DNA of 64,000 nucleotides. Origin: Diphasiastrum complanatum (Eukaryota > Streptophyta > Lycopodiopsida > Lycopodiales > Lycopodiaceae). The stretch covers positions 6,420,938 through 6,484,937 of the forward strand of contig CM055111.1 in the NCBI GenBank assembly GCA_029204225.1, given 5' to 3'. Each line of letters starts with the position of its first letter. Within the stretch, counting starts at the first letter, position 1. A model generated the notes under the pieces. It searched no databases, had not been told where the DNA came from, and saw only the letters and a list, made by a program, of their open reading frames with translations. This document shows, one piece after another, positions 1-11,982 of the stretch. The translations under genes and the position numbers were made by a program.

Positions 1-1
1 C

Positions 2-526
2 CGAAGTCGCGCTCCTCGAGAGTTTGAGATCGGTGATCAGGTGTATCTTAGAATCCCTAAGGACTCTAAGACATTTCGAACGAAAAAATGTCCGAAGTTA
101 TTTCCAAGTTTTAGCGGTCCTTTCAAAGTTCTTAACAAGATTGGTAGGGTTGCTTATAGACTAGAACTCCCTGTTGGAACTAAGGTTCATCCTGTATTCC
201 ATGTTAGTCGTTAAAAGGAACGACTTGGTGGGAAAGATGACCTGATTCCCACAGATGATCTAGTTCTATTGGAGGATTTGACTGCTTTTGTACCCCATGA
301 ACCGAAAAGAATCATGGATACTAGACGACATCAGCTGAGAAATCGTTTGATTTCTGAACATATGTTTCGTTGGAAAGGCATGTCAGATGATGAGGACACC
401 TGGGAGAAGGAGGATGATTTAAGAGTTAGATTCTCTGGTTTCTTCCCATACAAGGAAGGTTTTATGGGGGGAATGTTATGTACCATAATGGTACGCCCTT
501 CAGTGATGGCCTCACAAGGGGCATGA
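2..526 (+). pseudogene. Ty3/gypsy integrase C-terminus with chromodomain (element enters from left edge)
   Basis: One reading frame runs from the window edge and gives the integrase C-terminal beta region (FEIGDQVYLRI, SGPFKVL, VHPVFHVSR), then a chromodomain (RWKGMSDDEDTWEKEDDLR). The order matches chromodomain-bearing plant gypsy elements, where the chromodomain is thought to steer insertion to particular chromatin. A TAA at 212-214 falls exactly after FHVSR, where functional elements continue with LK or a similar residue, so this copy is disabled. The frame runs about 50 bases into the LTR before its stop. The upstream integrase core, RT and gag lie outside the window. Confident for family, less so for clade. 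Confidence 0.88.
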
Positions 527-942
527 CACAGGACTGGAGTTATCGACATGTCTAGGTGCCACGCGTCACCATCCTAGGTGGTCACGTGTCGTCGGCAGGA
601 CTGTGCTTGATGGGACCCACTATGCTATGCCTATATAGTGGTGGGGTTTCTCTCTCTCCATTCAATCAGTCTACCCGGGAGTTGGTGGATGGAGAGCACG
701 TGCATTAGCTAGGATGTATCTCCAGGCCAAGAGATGTGTGCTAGGGAGAGCCGAGTGCGATGGCTGGTGGTATGGGACGCCAGTTATCATAGGAGGCTTG
801 ACCGGGCATGATTATGTCGATGGCTCCAGGGCATGGGGGTGGGTCGGTTGTGACCCTACAGTTGGGCGGTTACGGTGCGTCGTCATTGGTATGGGATGTG
901 CAGAACCTTCAAGGCAGTCGATGATCCTAGGGAGTTGTAACA
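474..942 (+). repeat. 3' LTR of the chromodomain gypsy element, with polypurine tract
   Basis: A polypurine tract (GGGGGGAA, 466-473) touches TGTTATGTACC at 474. The matching end, GTTGTAACA, closes at 942, giving inverted ends TGTTA/TAACA and a length of 469 bp. A TATA-like CTATATAG lies near 630, with a CT-rich stretch after it, as expected for U3/R. The 5' LTR is outside the window, so LTR identity and TSD cannot be tested; the base run after 942 begins CATAG. An open frame at 714-947 is inside this LTR and is not taken as a gene. Confidence 0.75.
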
Positions 943-1707
943 CATAGTCAAGATGTAAAAACATCCAAAAGGTCATCAAACTCTAAAAGTCGTGAAAATA
1001 TGATGAAGGAATTGTTTTGGACCTATAATAATGTCAAATATAAAAGAGCATAACATTCATAAAGATGAACAAAAAACAGGTCATGATTATCATTGACATA
1101 AGCAAGACAATGTAGGAAATTCTACACAATGTAGAGACCAATCTCCTCCTTTAATATCTTTACTAGAATGAGGTGTGTACATTAACTACTAAAATGGTAA
1201 ATTATTTAGCTGTTTATAGCTGTAGTAGGCCATATTTTGAAGGTCATAGAAGTAGGGTTAAGCCCTAATCCTCCACCATCCATCAAATCAATGGTCTAGA
1301 TTGACTAGCATGACAATGACCACATACTCTTATGAAATATGTACATAAAACAATGTAACAATGTCATTTGGACCAACTTGGGCCCCTCCACATAATTTTC
1401 ACACATGTGATTACACAAGTTGATATATTTGGTGGAAAATGTACTTGTGATACAAGACTTGATGAATATTGTGCATGGTGTTGAGGAAAGACCTCAAGAA
1501 ACACAAGAAAGTTTGAGATTTGACAGGAAATAAAAAGGGTGTTGGTCATCAATGTAGTCAATCAGATTCAACTTAGAAACCATAGTAGAAAAGGGAAGGC
1601 TTTTTAAAATTTACATTATTGTAATAGGAGCTTTGAGAGTATGAACATCAAGTAGTTTTATGTCGAGACATTACTACACATTTTTGGCTTTATTGACAAC
1701 TTTTTTT
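943..1707. other. no recognised feature
   Basis: AT-rich sequence with only short random frames on both strands. I see no conserved motif, LTR end or repeat shared with the rest of the window. Confidence 0.5.
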
Positions 1708-2640
1708 TATTGTGTTTGGCTATACATATTTTCCTCATGTTAAGAATTATTGGTACAAACCTATATTTGCTCAAACAATAATTGCCTAAAAAACTTTGTC
1801 TCAAGTGATTTTAAGTATGTAGTTTCTATAAATTGTAGAATTACAGACAATGAAGCCTTAATAAATGATCTTTTTAAAGGGTTGAATCACATTTCTATAC
1901 AACATTCTAATATCAATGAAGTTTCTTCTAAAGTTTATCGTGGTTGGTTTAAACTAGCAACAATATTGCCTACATATTACACTATTGGATAATGATAAGC
2001 GCTTTTATGCAAAAAAATTGTCATTAACTACTTGAGAAATACTAAATGGCTACATGGCAACTGGTTTTGTCTCATATTCATTTGAAGGATGCTAATAATG
2101 AAAGAAATTGAATTACCTATCATATGTATATTAATGGGGTGGATAAAGCACAACATAATCTTTGTTCAACCAATTAGAAGTTTAGCCTTGGAGACATTAT
2201 CTAGTCCTGAGTTTGTCCCATAACCAAGTGAAACTAAAATTCGGTCGAGATTTTTATGAAGACTATAAAGAATGTCTTTACTAAAATAATAGCAAGCCGC
2301 TTACTTGGAAAAGAAGTACTGCCATTTCTCTTATGCACATTCAAAGCTCACAAGAATACTTTAAAATGGATTACAAACGCACATGACTACTATTTCTCAA
2401 AGGTGACCACTTTTTTGACAGGAGCTCTTGGTATGCTGACTGCTCTTCTTATGGAGGCATCATGCCTTAAGGCAACAACTACTTACCACGATATCCATAT
2501 CAACTAGACGTCTTGAAAGTGGTTATGCCTTATGGTGCTTTTTCAGTAATGTATTATACTTTCCAACTATATTTTACCTTGTTGGATTATGAATAAAGGC
2601 TTCAAAAGGTTTCAGTCTTGCCTTGTCAAGAGGAACTAGG
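1708..2640 (+). pseudogene. unusual reverse transcriptase element, fragment (copy A)
   Basis: Broken frames correspond in order to the RT element pieces at 30.2-32.8 kb. First comes SNINEVSSKVYRGWFKLA (copy B: SNINEAVIELYQGWFNLA). A 'GVDKAQHN'-like stretch follows near 2135, then LPFLLCTFKAHKNTLKWITN at about 2325-2380, and FLTGALGMLTALLME. The last blocks resemble the RT finger region before the palm (K-x-HK, then a WI-N motif). The coding is interrupted by several stops. It has no palm catalytic motif: the copy stops about 2510-2640, just before a long CT microsatellite. It is useful because here KAHKN and WITN are contiguous, whereas the other copy is split at that point. The family is not certain; Penelope-like or another non-LTR RT is possible. 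Confidence 0.6.
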
Positions 2641-2651
2641 TGAAATTTTGT

Positions 2652-3705
<1,054 letters not shown>

Positions 3706-4021
3706 TGTAGTGGGCATTTCCTATCCACCCTCAACCCTAGATCCAAGCACACAAGCATCAAGGAGACGAACATCATTTGCAAACATATCTTTTAGCTAGT
3801 AAGAAAATAAACAACATGATAGATCTCAACCCTTTTTATTTACTAACTTGACCTGCGACATTAAAAGTTTTGCAAAAAGGTCGAAAGTCCTTTTATTAAT
3901 TTCTAACTAATCAATTAACTATGTGATCATCGGTTTGGACTTACACACGTAGGGGGTGCCAAATTCCTCTCACTTATTAACTATGGTTAGGGTTGCCTCA
4001 ATATTCGTATACCCTCCAACG
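3706..4021 (-). repeat. LTR-a: deleted 3' LTR of the gypsy family at 3.7-11.8 kb
   Basis: The run starts TGTAGTGGGC and ends CCCTCCAACG, followed by a C-rich ATATCCCCCACC (a polypurine tract on the minus strand). The same start, the same 200 bp around ACTTACACACG and the same CCCCCACCAAAA tail recur at 5627-6290 (LTR-b). The start and first half recur at 11169-11764 (LTR-c). At 316 bp this copy lacks the middle of the 641-bp LTR-b. Orientation is minus, so this is the downstream end of the unit carrying ORF X. Confidence 0.7.
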
Positions 4022-4086
4022 ATATCCCCCACCAAAATTGGTGTTGGTACCATGACACCTCGCAAGATTAAGATTCTGGGCTCTGG

Positions 4087-5118
4087 TCATCGAACAATTT
4101 CATAAATCGTTGTGTATTTGGTGACATAGCGGTAGATTAAAATGGTAACTATGATTGGAATGGTCGATCCAATTGTCAGTGATGGCCCTTGAGAGGAATC
4201 AGAGGCGAGGGTGGTTGTAGTGGCTGGGGGAACGGGTAGTGCAGAGCGAGTTGCAGCAGGGGGTATGGGCACAACTGATGGTGGTGGCTGAGTACGACAT
4301 CGAGATGCAGGAGGCGAGTCGGGTGTGACAATCTCGTTGCATAGTCTACGACAACTTTGGGAGCTGGATGCTTGGTGGAACGATTTAGCTGGTGCTACAT
4401 CATAGGTGGCTAGCATAAAATCAACATGAAACTTGTGAACTTCGTTGACTAAGTACGAGGTGTTCAAGAAGGACAGAAGGGAGCCCACAACAAACTGTTG
4501 TTTGGTGTTACTCTTGGTAGCTCTCTTTAGCTCTCCAAAGACTATCTTGAACCAGTCATAAGGTTGCATGGTTCCCTTATTTAACTTATAGCTAGATTCA
4601 ACCAAGCGATGGAGGATCTGGGAAGAGATCCTTTTGTTCTTGAGGTTGTCAACCATCAAAAAGTTGTTCAGTAGTTGTGCGGTAGCATGGAGGATGGGAT
4701 CTCTGATGGCTTCTAATAGGTATTCATCCTTTGTGTGATACTGATTGATGGTAGAATCAACAAATGGTTTGATTATTGACTTGTCCTGTTTATGAAATGG
4801 GGTTGGATGAGGCTAAAAAATGATACCTGTGGTAGCAAGGGTGGCCTCAGTGATCCTCACCTTGTGCACGACTCCTTGAAAGGTAATGTATAATTTAGCC
4901 TTGGCTTCATTCCAAGTACTCAACACCATGGTAATAGACTCCATATTTGTTTGTTTGAAAAGGCATGCTTATGGATCCCCATTGCCATGAGCAAAGGCTC
5001 GGCAAGGTTCATCCATTCTGCCACCTTGTTTGTGCTAGGAAGTGACATGTTGTCCGTTGAGGTCGGAACATCATGTAGAACAACTTAGCGATGTGAAACA
5101 CTGGTATCATTGGAGGAC
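4087..5118 (-). pseudogene. ORF X: unidentified LTR-element protein, frameshifted
   Basis: The longest intact part (4659-4087) encodes 190 residues: a basic, helix-rich first half and a Pro/Ser/Thr-rich tail (PPPSVVPIPPAATR). Upstream frames on the same strand extend it to an ATG near 5118 (MSSNDTSVSHR), interrupted by at least two stops and shifts; together they suggest a product of about 340 residues. I recognise no catalytic motif, zinc knuckle or signal peptide. It ends about 65 bp before the polypurine tract of LTR-a. Its upstream noncoding part (5160-5400) resembles sequence at 7200-7480 upstream of ORF Y (shared AAATTTGCAGGC and CGAAGG words). It may be a gag-like or accessory ORF of a non-autonomous relative. 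Function unknown. Confidence 0.5.
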
Positions 5119-5626
5119 ATGATGGCAATAAGTAAAACTGAGAGTAGAAGACATGAGTGTGTATTAGAAGGCTATAAAAAAATTTCAGAAAAGTTTATTG
5201 CATTCGCTAGCACAAGTGAGAAATGAAATCGAATTTAACCCTTTTATAGACTAATTTGGAGGGTCTATTAGACAAAGTACTAGTTTGGCTCATTAATTCT
5301 GGACAAAAATTTGCAGGCATGTTCACTTTGTAAAAAATAGCTTCCAGAATTCTCAACGAAGGATCCTGATGTTACGAGACCATAAAGGTTCATGCATGTC
5401 AATGACCACATTTTATATAGGGGTGTGCATTCAGAAAAAGATCAATGTCCGACATGTAACACATCACGATACAGAATAGATGTTCAAGGCTCAAGGGTGC
5501 CACAAAAAGTGTTACGTCATTTTCCTGTGATTCCACGACTACAACATTTGTTTCCATGTAGGTCTTTGGCACTACTAGTAGATTGGCATGCTAAGAATCG
5601 ATCTACGGATGATGTTATGTGGGTAT

Positions 5627-6267
5627 TGTAGTGGGTTTCTTTCCTTGCCTATCCTCAACCCAAGATCTTATCAATCTAGCATCGAGGAGATGAAGTTAGT
5701 TGTCATGCGTAGATTCGTTCCCATGAGAGCGATAGCATAGTTCATATTTCAGCATGAATGGAAGATTTACATCTAACATCCACTAATCCTAAGCATTAGC
5801 ACTATATCCATTAACACTAGATCCACAATGAAGATAGCTTACTCTTTCTCTCTCTCTCCCTTTCTCTCTCATAAAATGCATAAATCCATTTCACAAGAGA
5901 ACCAATCTGCTTTATTGAAATGAAGATATGTACATTTGTAGCAAACTCGAGTTGGTCCCTTTTTATAGTAGAGAAGAGGACCATGGCCTCTGAATCTTAT
6001 TGGTCCATCTCTGCCTCCCTAACTATTCAAATTTAAAAAAGAGTGGGAACCATCCAAATTGGAGGGAAACCCAACTATTTACTAACTTGACATTTAGGCC
6101 TTGTGACATTAAAAGTCCCACAAAAAGGCCTAAAGTCTTTTTATTAACTTCTAGTTAATCAAATCTCTATGTGATCATCAGGTTGGACTTACACACGCAG
6201 GGTGCCAAATCCCTCTCACTTATTAACTAGGGTTAGGGTTGCCTTGGGATATGCAACCCCTTCAACA
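5627..6267 (-). repeat. LTR-b: 641-bp LTR of the gypsy family (minus strand)
   Basis: On the plus strand it runs TGTAGTGGGTTTC to CCTTCAACA. On the minus strand it is preceded by a polypurine tract (GGTGGGGGATAC, 6268-6286) and starts TGTTGAAGGGG. It is the 3' LTR of the gag-pol element on its right. It may also have served as the 5' LTR of the ORF X unit on its left, since LTR-a, ORF X and LTR-b form an LTR-internal-LTR unit of about 2.6 kb. No clear TSD is visible. Confidence 0.72.
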
Positions 6268-6308
6268 GTATCCCCCACCAAAACTGGTGGCGGTCCCATG
6301 AGATGTAG

Positions 6309-7031
6309 TTACTGTGGGCTTTTATTTGCTTCACGTCGAATCTTTATTAAATAATACTGCACCTTCTCCATGAAATCGAGTAGGACAGTGTTAAAATCTA
6401 AATTGTGTGGCAAAAAACAATGGTGGCTCCGACGATCCACTTTGAAGTTGTCCAGGCTGTGAATTGAGATTCCCAAGAGCCTCCCAACATTGGGAATAGA
6501 AATACAATCTAGCCACCAGCAGCTGATCCTTAATGCTCTTTGACGCCATTGGCTTATTTGGATCGAATGCCAACTAAGGAAGACAATCATCCCATTGCGT
6601 TGCCACGGATGCAATACAATCAAATCTTTTAAAAAGAGCACCGATTGCCTCACTGTCGGATCGGGAGAGTGTATATACTCTCCTTGGTATGCTTGTAGTG
6701 CCCGGTGGAAATCCATTGAAATTTTCCAATTGTAAGGTTGGTGGATGATTGGCCAGTTCAGTGTATGGATAGTAATTTTGTCCATGGCCAATCCCGAATC
6801 CTTCCACTTATTCTTGCGCGACATTGGTACGTAATATGGATCTACGCACAATTGGCGAGGGCTGGCCACATAACTCCTGATGGATTCCGGAGTTTTCTCA
6901 AAAACTGTAACTCTCCAAGCTGGCTGCTCTCCTAATGCGGGTAATTTATCCAATTCTTTGTCGGCCTCTATTTTAGAGGTCTTAAAGTTGAGGGCCCAAC
7001 CACCATGCGAGGACTCATGAGGATGTTGCAC
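6309..7031 (-). CDS. ORF Y: unidentified 240-residue ORF upstream of the 3' LTR
   Basis: An uninterrupted frame starts MQHPHESSHGGWALNF and ends 20-odd bases before the polypurine tract. It has a block QPAWRVTVFEK...YVASPRQLCVDPYYVP followed by WPIIHQ and a Ser-Pro-Asp-Pro stretch. A decayed homologue lies on the minus strand at 41790-42620, with QPTWCNILFKD, APRYLRVDPRFLPIP and PII in the same order. That conservation argues for a real protein family carried by an LTR element. No zinc knuckle, protease, RT, RNase H or integrase motif is visible, and no clear membrane segment. The last third may be frame-shifted, because another frame also stays open at 6573-6391. Function unknown. Confidence 0.5.
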   Translation of the reverse strand: MQHPHESSHGGWALNFKTSKIEADKELDKLPALGEQPAWRVTVFEKTPESIRSYVASPRQLCVDPYYVPMSRKNKWKDSGLAMDKITIHTLNWPIIHQPYNWKISMDFHRALQAYQGEYIHSPDPTVRQSVLFLKDLIVLHPWQRNGMIVFLSWHSIQISQWRQRALRISCWWLDCISIPNVGRLLGISIHSLDNFKVDRRSHHCFLPHNLDFNTVLLDFMEKVQYYLIKIRREANKSPQ

Positions 7032-7794
7032 TAAAAAGCTCTAGATCTGGTCCTTGACGCTGATTGGTCTTCTGAACAATGGTGTGGTCCTTGATGAAGA
7101 GACCTGGTTGCATTGCCTATGGAGCTGGCTATTCTTCTGCAACTTCAGGGGCTCCACCCTGGTCCATGCCCGAATCCAACCTTGTATTCATAGGTGCGTC
7201 AGCTTGGTGCAGAGGGAAAATTTGCAGGCTTGCTCAGTACTATGAAAATAGGCTATAAAAATCTCGGCGAAGGTTTTTGAGGTTCTGAATCCATCCGACG
7301 AACGTTTTCCAGGTCTGGCGAAGGATGAACCTTCGCCCAAGAGGATCCTTCACCCAAGTGTTGTCATAAATGCAACTTTCAGGATCTAAACCTATAGCCA
7401 ACCTAATTTTGACATTTTAAGTCCATCTAGCATGTCGGCGAAGGTTTCTGAGGAGAGTAAGGTGCTCAACGAAGGTTCCCAAAATGGCATATTATTGATC
7501 ATTCGCCTAACTCAAAAACATGTAGTAACTGGTGAAAAGAATGTTTGCCCAACTCAGCATGGGTATATCTGAGGTAGATTTTGCTCCTGAAAACTCGACA
7601 AACAATTCTAACATAGTTTGTGCAAAAAATAATTAAAAAAGTAATTTCCTGAGTCATTTTTCCATAAAGATCTGACTACTTTATGATCTGATGACATTTC
7701 AGACTTTTGCTCATCAGTCTTTTCTCATTTTTCTTCGTTTTTTCTTCCTTTTTTTTTTTTACTGTCTTTTCCAAAAGAAGTTAAAAATCTTCCA
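7032..7794 (-). other. noncoding spacer between integrase and ORF Y, rich in GGCGAAGG words
   Basis: I see no coding frame. The word (G)GCGAAGG(T/A) or its complement recurs at about 7263, 7317, 7330, 7438 and 7470. It also occurs in the leader of gag (10580-11070), near 5355 upstream of ORF X and near 15910. The 7600-7790 part, read on the minus strand, matches 15745-15960 (ACTGATGAGCAAAAGTC), so it belongs to a dispersed repeat. Confidence 0.55.
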
Positions 7795-8323
7795 GTAAAC
7801 ACTTTATCGTGTGATTAAGAAAGTGTGTACCCTGGTCACTGACAATCTCGATCGGATATTCAAATCTGATAATAATATTTTCATAGAGAAACTTGGCTGT
7901 AGATTTCGCATCAGAAAGTTTAATAGCTTTGGATTCAACTCACTTGGTCATATAATCAGTTGCTATGATAACGTATCGGGCCTGAGATCCTCATGCGGCA
8001 GGATGAATAGGGACCAACATAATCCAGTCCCCATTTTTCAAATGGTACTTGCGATAAAACCGGATGTAAGGGTTCATAGTTCTGTCTAGTAGGCTGTCGT
8101 GCTCGCTGGCAAACATCACATGTCTGAATATAATTTTCTGTGTCCTTATGAAGCGTAGGCCACCAACAACCTGATTGCAAAAGTTTGCAAACAATAATAT
8201 CTGTAGAGAAGTGTCCTCCGCCCATGCCATCATGTGAAAACGAGATTAAATATGATATTTCATGTGGTAAAACACATCTACGTAGAATTATGTCTGATCC
8301 ACGATGATACAATTCTCCTGCAA
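7795..8323 (-). pseudogene. gypsy integrase (zinc domain and part of the DDE core)
   Basis: The zinc-binding module reads GGGHFSTDIIVCKLLQSG, then CDVCQRARQP, preceded by an H in FSHDGMGG. The approach to the core follows (FEKWGLDYVGP). After a shift near 8000 the core resumes as YVIIATDYMTK and EIVSDQGTHFLN, which carry the first two catalytic aspartates. The frame dissolves near 7795, before the catalytic glutamate, so the integrase is truncated. Confidence 0.82.
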
Positions 8324-9300
8324 TCAATTGATAAGGTTGAGCTTATGAATCAATTGCCTCTTCTGTACTTTTGTCAAAGAGTCATTCGGTTGTCCTAGCA
8401 TCAGATACTCAACAATATCCGTTGCCCACTCAAGTACTGCCTCTACATAGAATAATGCAGCATCTAGTAATTCATCATCCACTTCAGTATTAACTTGTTC
8501 GAATTCAATTCGTGAAATGTGGTCGGCTAGATAATGTTGCTTCCCCTTACGAACCACAATTCGAAAGTCAAATTCAGTCAATAACAATAACCATCTTGCA
8601 ATATGCCCAGTATTGCACATCTTGTTTACTAAGTAAAGTAATGGCTGGTGATCCGTATAAAATGCAAAGTGCGTTTCCATGAAGTAATGACGAAATTTCC
8701 ATACAGAAAAAATCATGGCTAACACTTCACATTCTGTTGTTGAATAGTTCTTCTCCGGATCTGTAAGCTGTCTACTTGCAAATCGTACTGGATAGGCCTT
8801 CTTATAGTCACCTGGCTGCGTCAAAACTGATCCAATTGCATATTTTGAGGCATCAGTGTGAACATGAAACTCAATCGTCCAATCTGGAGAACGCAGTATG
8901 GGTGCTGAAGTTAATGCTTTTTAAAAATTTTCAAAGGCTTCTAACGCCTCTACTGTCCAAATAGGAACAATAGTCAGTTTGTATATAGGTCTTGCTAAAT
9001 CCGCAAAGAAGATAATAAAAATTCGATAGTAGTTCGCATGACCCATAAACACATAAACTCCACAAATTGTTGTTGACGGTGGCAATTCCACAATAACCTT
9101 GATTTTAGAATAATTTGTGGCAATGTCATTTCTCGATATCACATGCCCAAGCACAACTCTGTGGAAAATCCATATTTGGTCTTTTTCTGGATTTAGGAAA
9201 ATTTGATGCTTGCGACATCTTTCAAATGCTTTCTCTAATCGATCCAGGTGGTCTATATCTGTGTTATGGACTCTAAGGGCATCCAAGTAAATTTCAAGGA
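8324..9300 (-). pseudogene. gypsy RT thumb and RNase H, palm deleted
   Basis: The 9286-8921 part has FERCRKHQIFLNPEKD, VLGHVIS and a degenerate 'HANYYR' block, the region just after the RT catalytic motif. After a shift it continues into RNase H: FHVHTDASKYAIGS near 8850, then FASRQLTDPEKNYSTTE, YTDHQPLLYL and KGKQHYLADHISR (8824-8324). The YxDD-containing palm and the protease are missing; upstream sequence joins directly to gag. This is a dead copy. Confidence 0.85.
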
Positions 9301-9613
9301 ATTTCTATAGATAATCCTCTTGCCAATTTGATAGAACCAAAACCTTCTATGGTAATGATCAAGAAGGTGGATCTTCAGAACAATATGCTATTTATGTTGT
9401 TGCGCAACAAGAAACATCTAGAAACTGGACCAGAGTACCACTTGGATGCCTTGCATATGGAGAAAATCACAGAGTTGCAGAATGTCCAAATAAATAAAAA
9501 TTTGTGTTCAAATAGAACACCAAACATTTTCCATGGTAGGAAAAGTCTTTGCAAACTTCTTAGGTTCCTTGTTCGCTTGTCCATGGAAATCTTCCAATGC
9601 TTTGATCTTCTCA

Positions 9614-10326
9614 TCAAATTGTGACTGCAACTTTTTCATCTGTTTGTTGGTTCTTCCCAAGATTCTCGAACTCATCGAGCATCATTTCTGCAGTAGCGTT
9701 GACATCCGTTGATGCAGTAGTAGTGGATGTCGTAGTGATCTGCCCTGTTGTATGAGGCAACATACTGAGATTTGGCTCATCGTCTGAATCTTCATCCTCC
9801 TCCCGAATTGTATCATCCATATCATTTTGCAAGATTGCGTACTCATTATGGCATTTCAGCTCACATCTGATCCTTTTAAGTAATCCTGACAAAAACCACA
9901 TAATCATGGCATTTTCGTTAATTAGCTCGGGTTCGCACTCTAATCTGAGGCGTTTTATCCGTTCAATGTAATCTCAAACCATTTCCCGCTTTCCCATTTT
10001 AATTCTACTTAAAAGTAGAAAAGGGTCTTCCATAAACTTCCGAGGTTTGAACCATGTGATAAGGGCTCGTTTAGCAGTCTCCCAATCTGTACGCTCAGTT
10101 TCATCTTGATTATAGTACCAATCTTGTGCTACGTCTGTTAAGGCCATAGGAAAAAGCTTAAGTTTATCTTGGAAAAAAACTTCATCAGAGACTTCACAAG
10201 ATTCAGAATAGATCTGAAGAAATCTAACTGGATCTGTTAATCCATTGTATTTGGGTAGATTCAACTGGGTGCTCTTCTAACAATGATTGGATTGACTTCC
10301 CAAGGAGCACCTCCAAGGGCAGCCAT
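9614..10326 (-). pseudogene. gypsy gag
   Basis: A start reading MAALGGAPWEVNP (ATG at 10326) shifts frame near 10265 into LPKYNGLTDPVRFLQIYSE, then DVAQDWYYN and ALITWFKPRKF, the typical retrotransposon gag helix block. A second shift near 9970 leads into an acidic Ser/Thr-rich segment (REEDEDSDDEPN). A zinc knuckle expected around 9550-9400 is too decayed to call. Confidence 0.75.
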
Positions 10327-11168
10327 CTTTATAGATTAAATCAAACAGACAATGAGATTGGATCTGGATTTTCAATCAAAACTATCTCAGATCAAATCTG
10401 CTAGATCTCTTCTACTTGACAAGAATCAGATTCCTATATCGTGAAAAAGATTTCGAAAATCAACTAATCGATACTTCTCAAAAATGAAAAAAATTTCAGA
10501 ATCAAAATCAGACTATATAAGATTTGATCCAAAATTTGACAGGTACTTGATCTGGAAAATCAAAACCTAAAAATAAAACTGGTGAAGGTTCCCTAGGCGA
10601 AGATTCACTCGGCGAAGGTTCAACAGTGCTATTTTTGAAAAAAAAAAATTCTCTAATCCGGCTTTTCTGACAAATTCTATGGAAATAACCTTTGTTGAAC
10701 TCTCAGACTCATAATCTGACATAGATAAAGCTAGTGTAGAACTGACGAAGGTTTTTGGCACACAAAAACATAGTTTTTGTTGTTTGGCAAGGGTAAAATA
10801 GAGATTTATTATGATCTTGATAGGACGAATGTTCGTCGAACTCAAAAATAGTAAACTGCTATACATAGAATAATCTAGAAACTCGGCAAAGGTTTTGGCG
10901 AAGAATCAAGAGTAATACTGATATTTTTGCAAAAAAGAGACTTTTTTGACAAAAATATGACAATATGACAACTGATTCTCTGAGAAACCTTCTATTTCTG
11001 ATACAATTCTTTGTCGACCTGGCAGCGGATAGATCTGAATCACAACTATGCACAGTGAATCGGACGAAGGTTCTTTTTTTGTATTTTTAGGATTTTGGTG
11101 ATTTTTTGGTGTTTTTTGATGGTTTTTTTTTATGTTTTTGGAAATCTGCTGTAGTGGGGTTCTTAAAT
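10327..11168 (-). other. gypsy 5' leader
   Basis: Noncoding interval between gag and LTR-c. It carries repeated GCGAAGG words near 10596, 10612, 10742, 10900 and 11065, and poly-T runs on the plus strand. I could not identify a convincing PBS directly next to LTR-c: the minus strand continues ATTTAAGAACCCC, which is not the initiator-Met type. Confidence 0.45.
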
Positions 11169-11764
11169 TGTAGTGGGTTTCTTTCTTGCCTAATCTGAAT
11201 CCAAGATCTAGTCAATCTAGCATCAAAGAGATGGAGTTAGTTGTCACGCGTAGGTTCGTTCCCATGAGAGCGATAGTTTAGTTCAAATTTCAACATGAAT
11301 GGAGGATTCACATCTATCTCTACATCCATTAACCCTACTCTTTAACACTACACATCCCTTAACACTTACAATCCCTTAACACTACACATCCACAACAGAG
11401 ATAGCTTACTCTTTCTCTCTCCCCCTTTCTCTCTCATAAAAAATATAATAACATACAATCCCAATAACACTCAGATCCAACAATTAGCAAAATCCAAATA
11501 AGCATGAGAGATGGAGGAAAAGTGATAGAGAGCAAGGACATTCATCAATCCATTTATGAAGAGAACCAATCTGCTTTATTGAAATGAGGAAATGAACATG
11601 AGGAGCAACTCGAGTTGGTCCCTTCTTATAGTAGAGAGGAGGAACCTGGCCTCTGAATTCTATTGGTCCAGTCTTGTCTCTCTTTTTATTCAAATTTTAA
11701 AAAGTGTGGGAACCATCAAAATTGGAGGAAAACCCAACTTTATTCACTAACTTGACATTTAGGC
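11169..11764 (-). repeat. LTR-c: 5' LTR of the gypsy element, interrupted at 11764
   Basis: It starts TGTAGTGGGTTTC as LTR-b does and matches LTR-b through the AACCAATCTGCTTTATTGAA and AACTTGACATTTAGG segments. It stops at 11764, where LTR-b continues for about 180 more bases. The break coincides with the TG start of the copia-alpha LTR, so a nested insertion or deletion removed the rest. A second TGTAGTGGGG stands just left at 11149. Confidence 0.7.
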
Positions 11765-11982
11765 TGTTTGAATTGTCTGTCACTTTTGCAACTAATCAAT
11801 CTATCGACTCTATGTTTGTCTACATAATTGACCTCATTGATTCTGACAATTTCGAAGTTAGAATCAAGTAGAATCAGTCGAGCCATTCGACTTTTTATTC
11901 TGATTCGATTCAATAGGCATAGCACATGCATCGAGGGTCAGGGGCTTCTTCCCCGATTTTTCTCCAACATGGTATTAGAGCC
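11765..11982 (+). repeat. copia-alpha 5' LTR (about 205 bp) and PBS
   Basis: TGTTTGAATTG at 11765 to TTCTCCAACA at 11969 gives a short TG...CA LTR. It is followed at once by TGGTATTAGAGCC (11970-11982), a near match to the initiator-Met PBS TGGTATCAGAGC. The same junction, TCAACATGGTATTAGAGCCAT, recurs at 12128-12148, which suggests a local duplication. The 3' LTR was not found. Confidence 0.6.

Larger units (their letters stand above)
5627..11764 (-). mobile_element. Ty3/gypsy element, degenerate, with extra ORF Y after pol
   Basis: In minus-strand order: LTR-c (11764-11169), leader (11168-10327), gag (10326-9614), a join that has lost protease and the RT palm (about 9600-9300), RT thumb and RNase H, integrase, a noncoding stretch (7790-7032), ORF Y, polypurine tract and LTR-b. 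The gag-to-RNase H-to-integrase order is that of Ty3/gypsy, not copia. The element cannot be autonomous: pol is deleted and frameshifted, and LTR-c is interrupted by another element at 11765. An extra ORF between pol and the 3' LTR is known in several plant LTR families; this one is unidentified. Confidence 0.72.

Noticed and set aside
714-947. 77-residue frame
   Set aside because: Lies wholly inside the gypsy 3' LTR with no conserved motif.
11484-11931. short minus-strand frames
   Set aside because: They lie in LTR-c and in the copia-alpha LTR.
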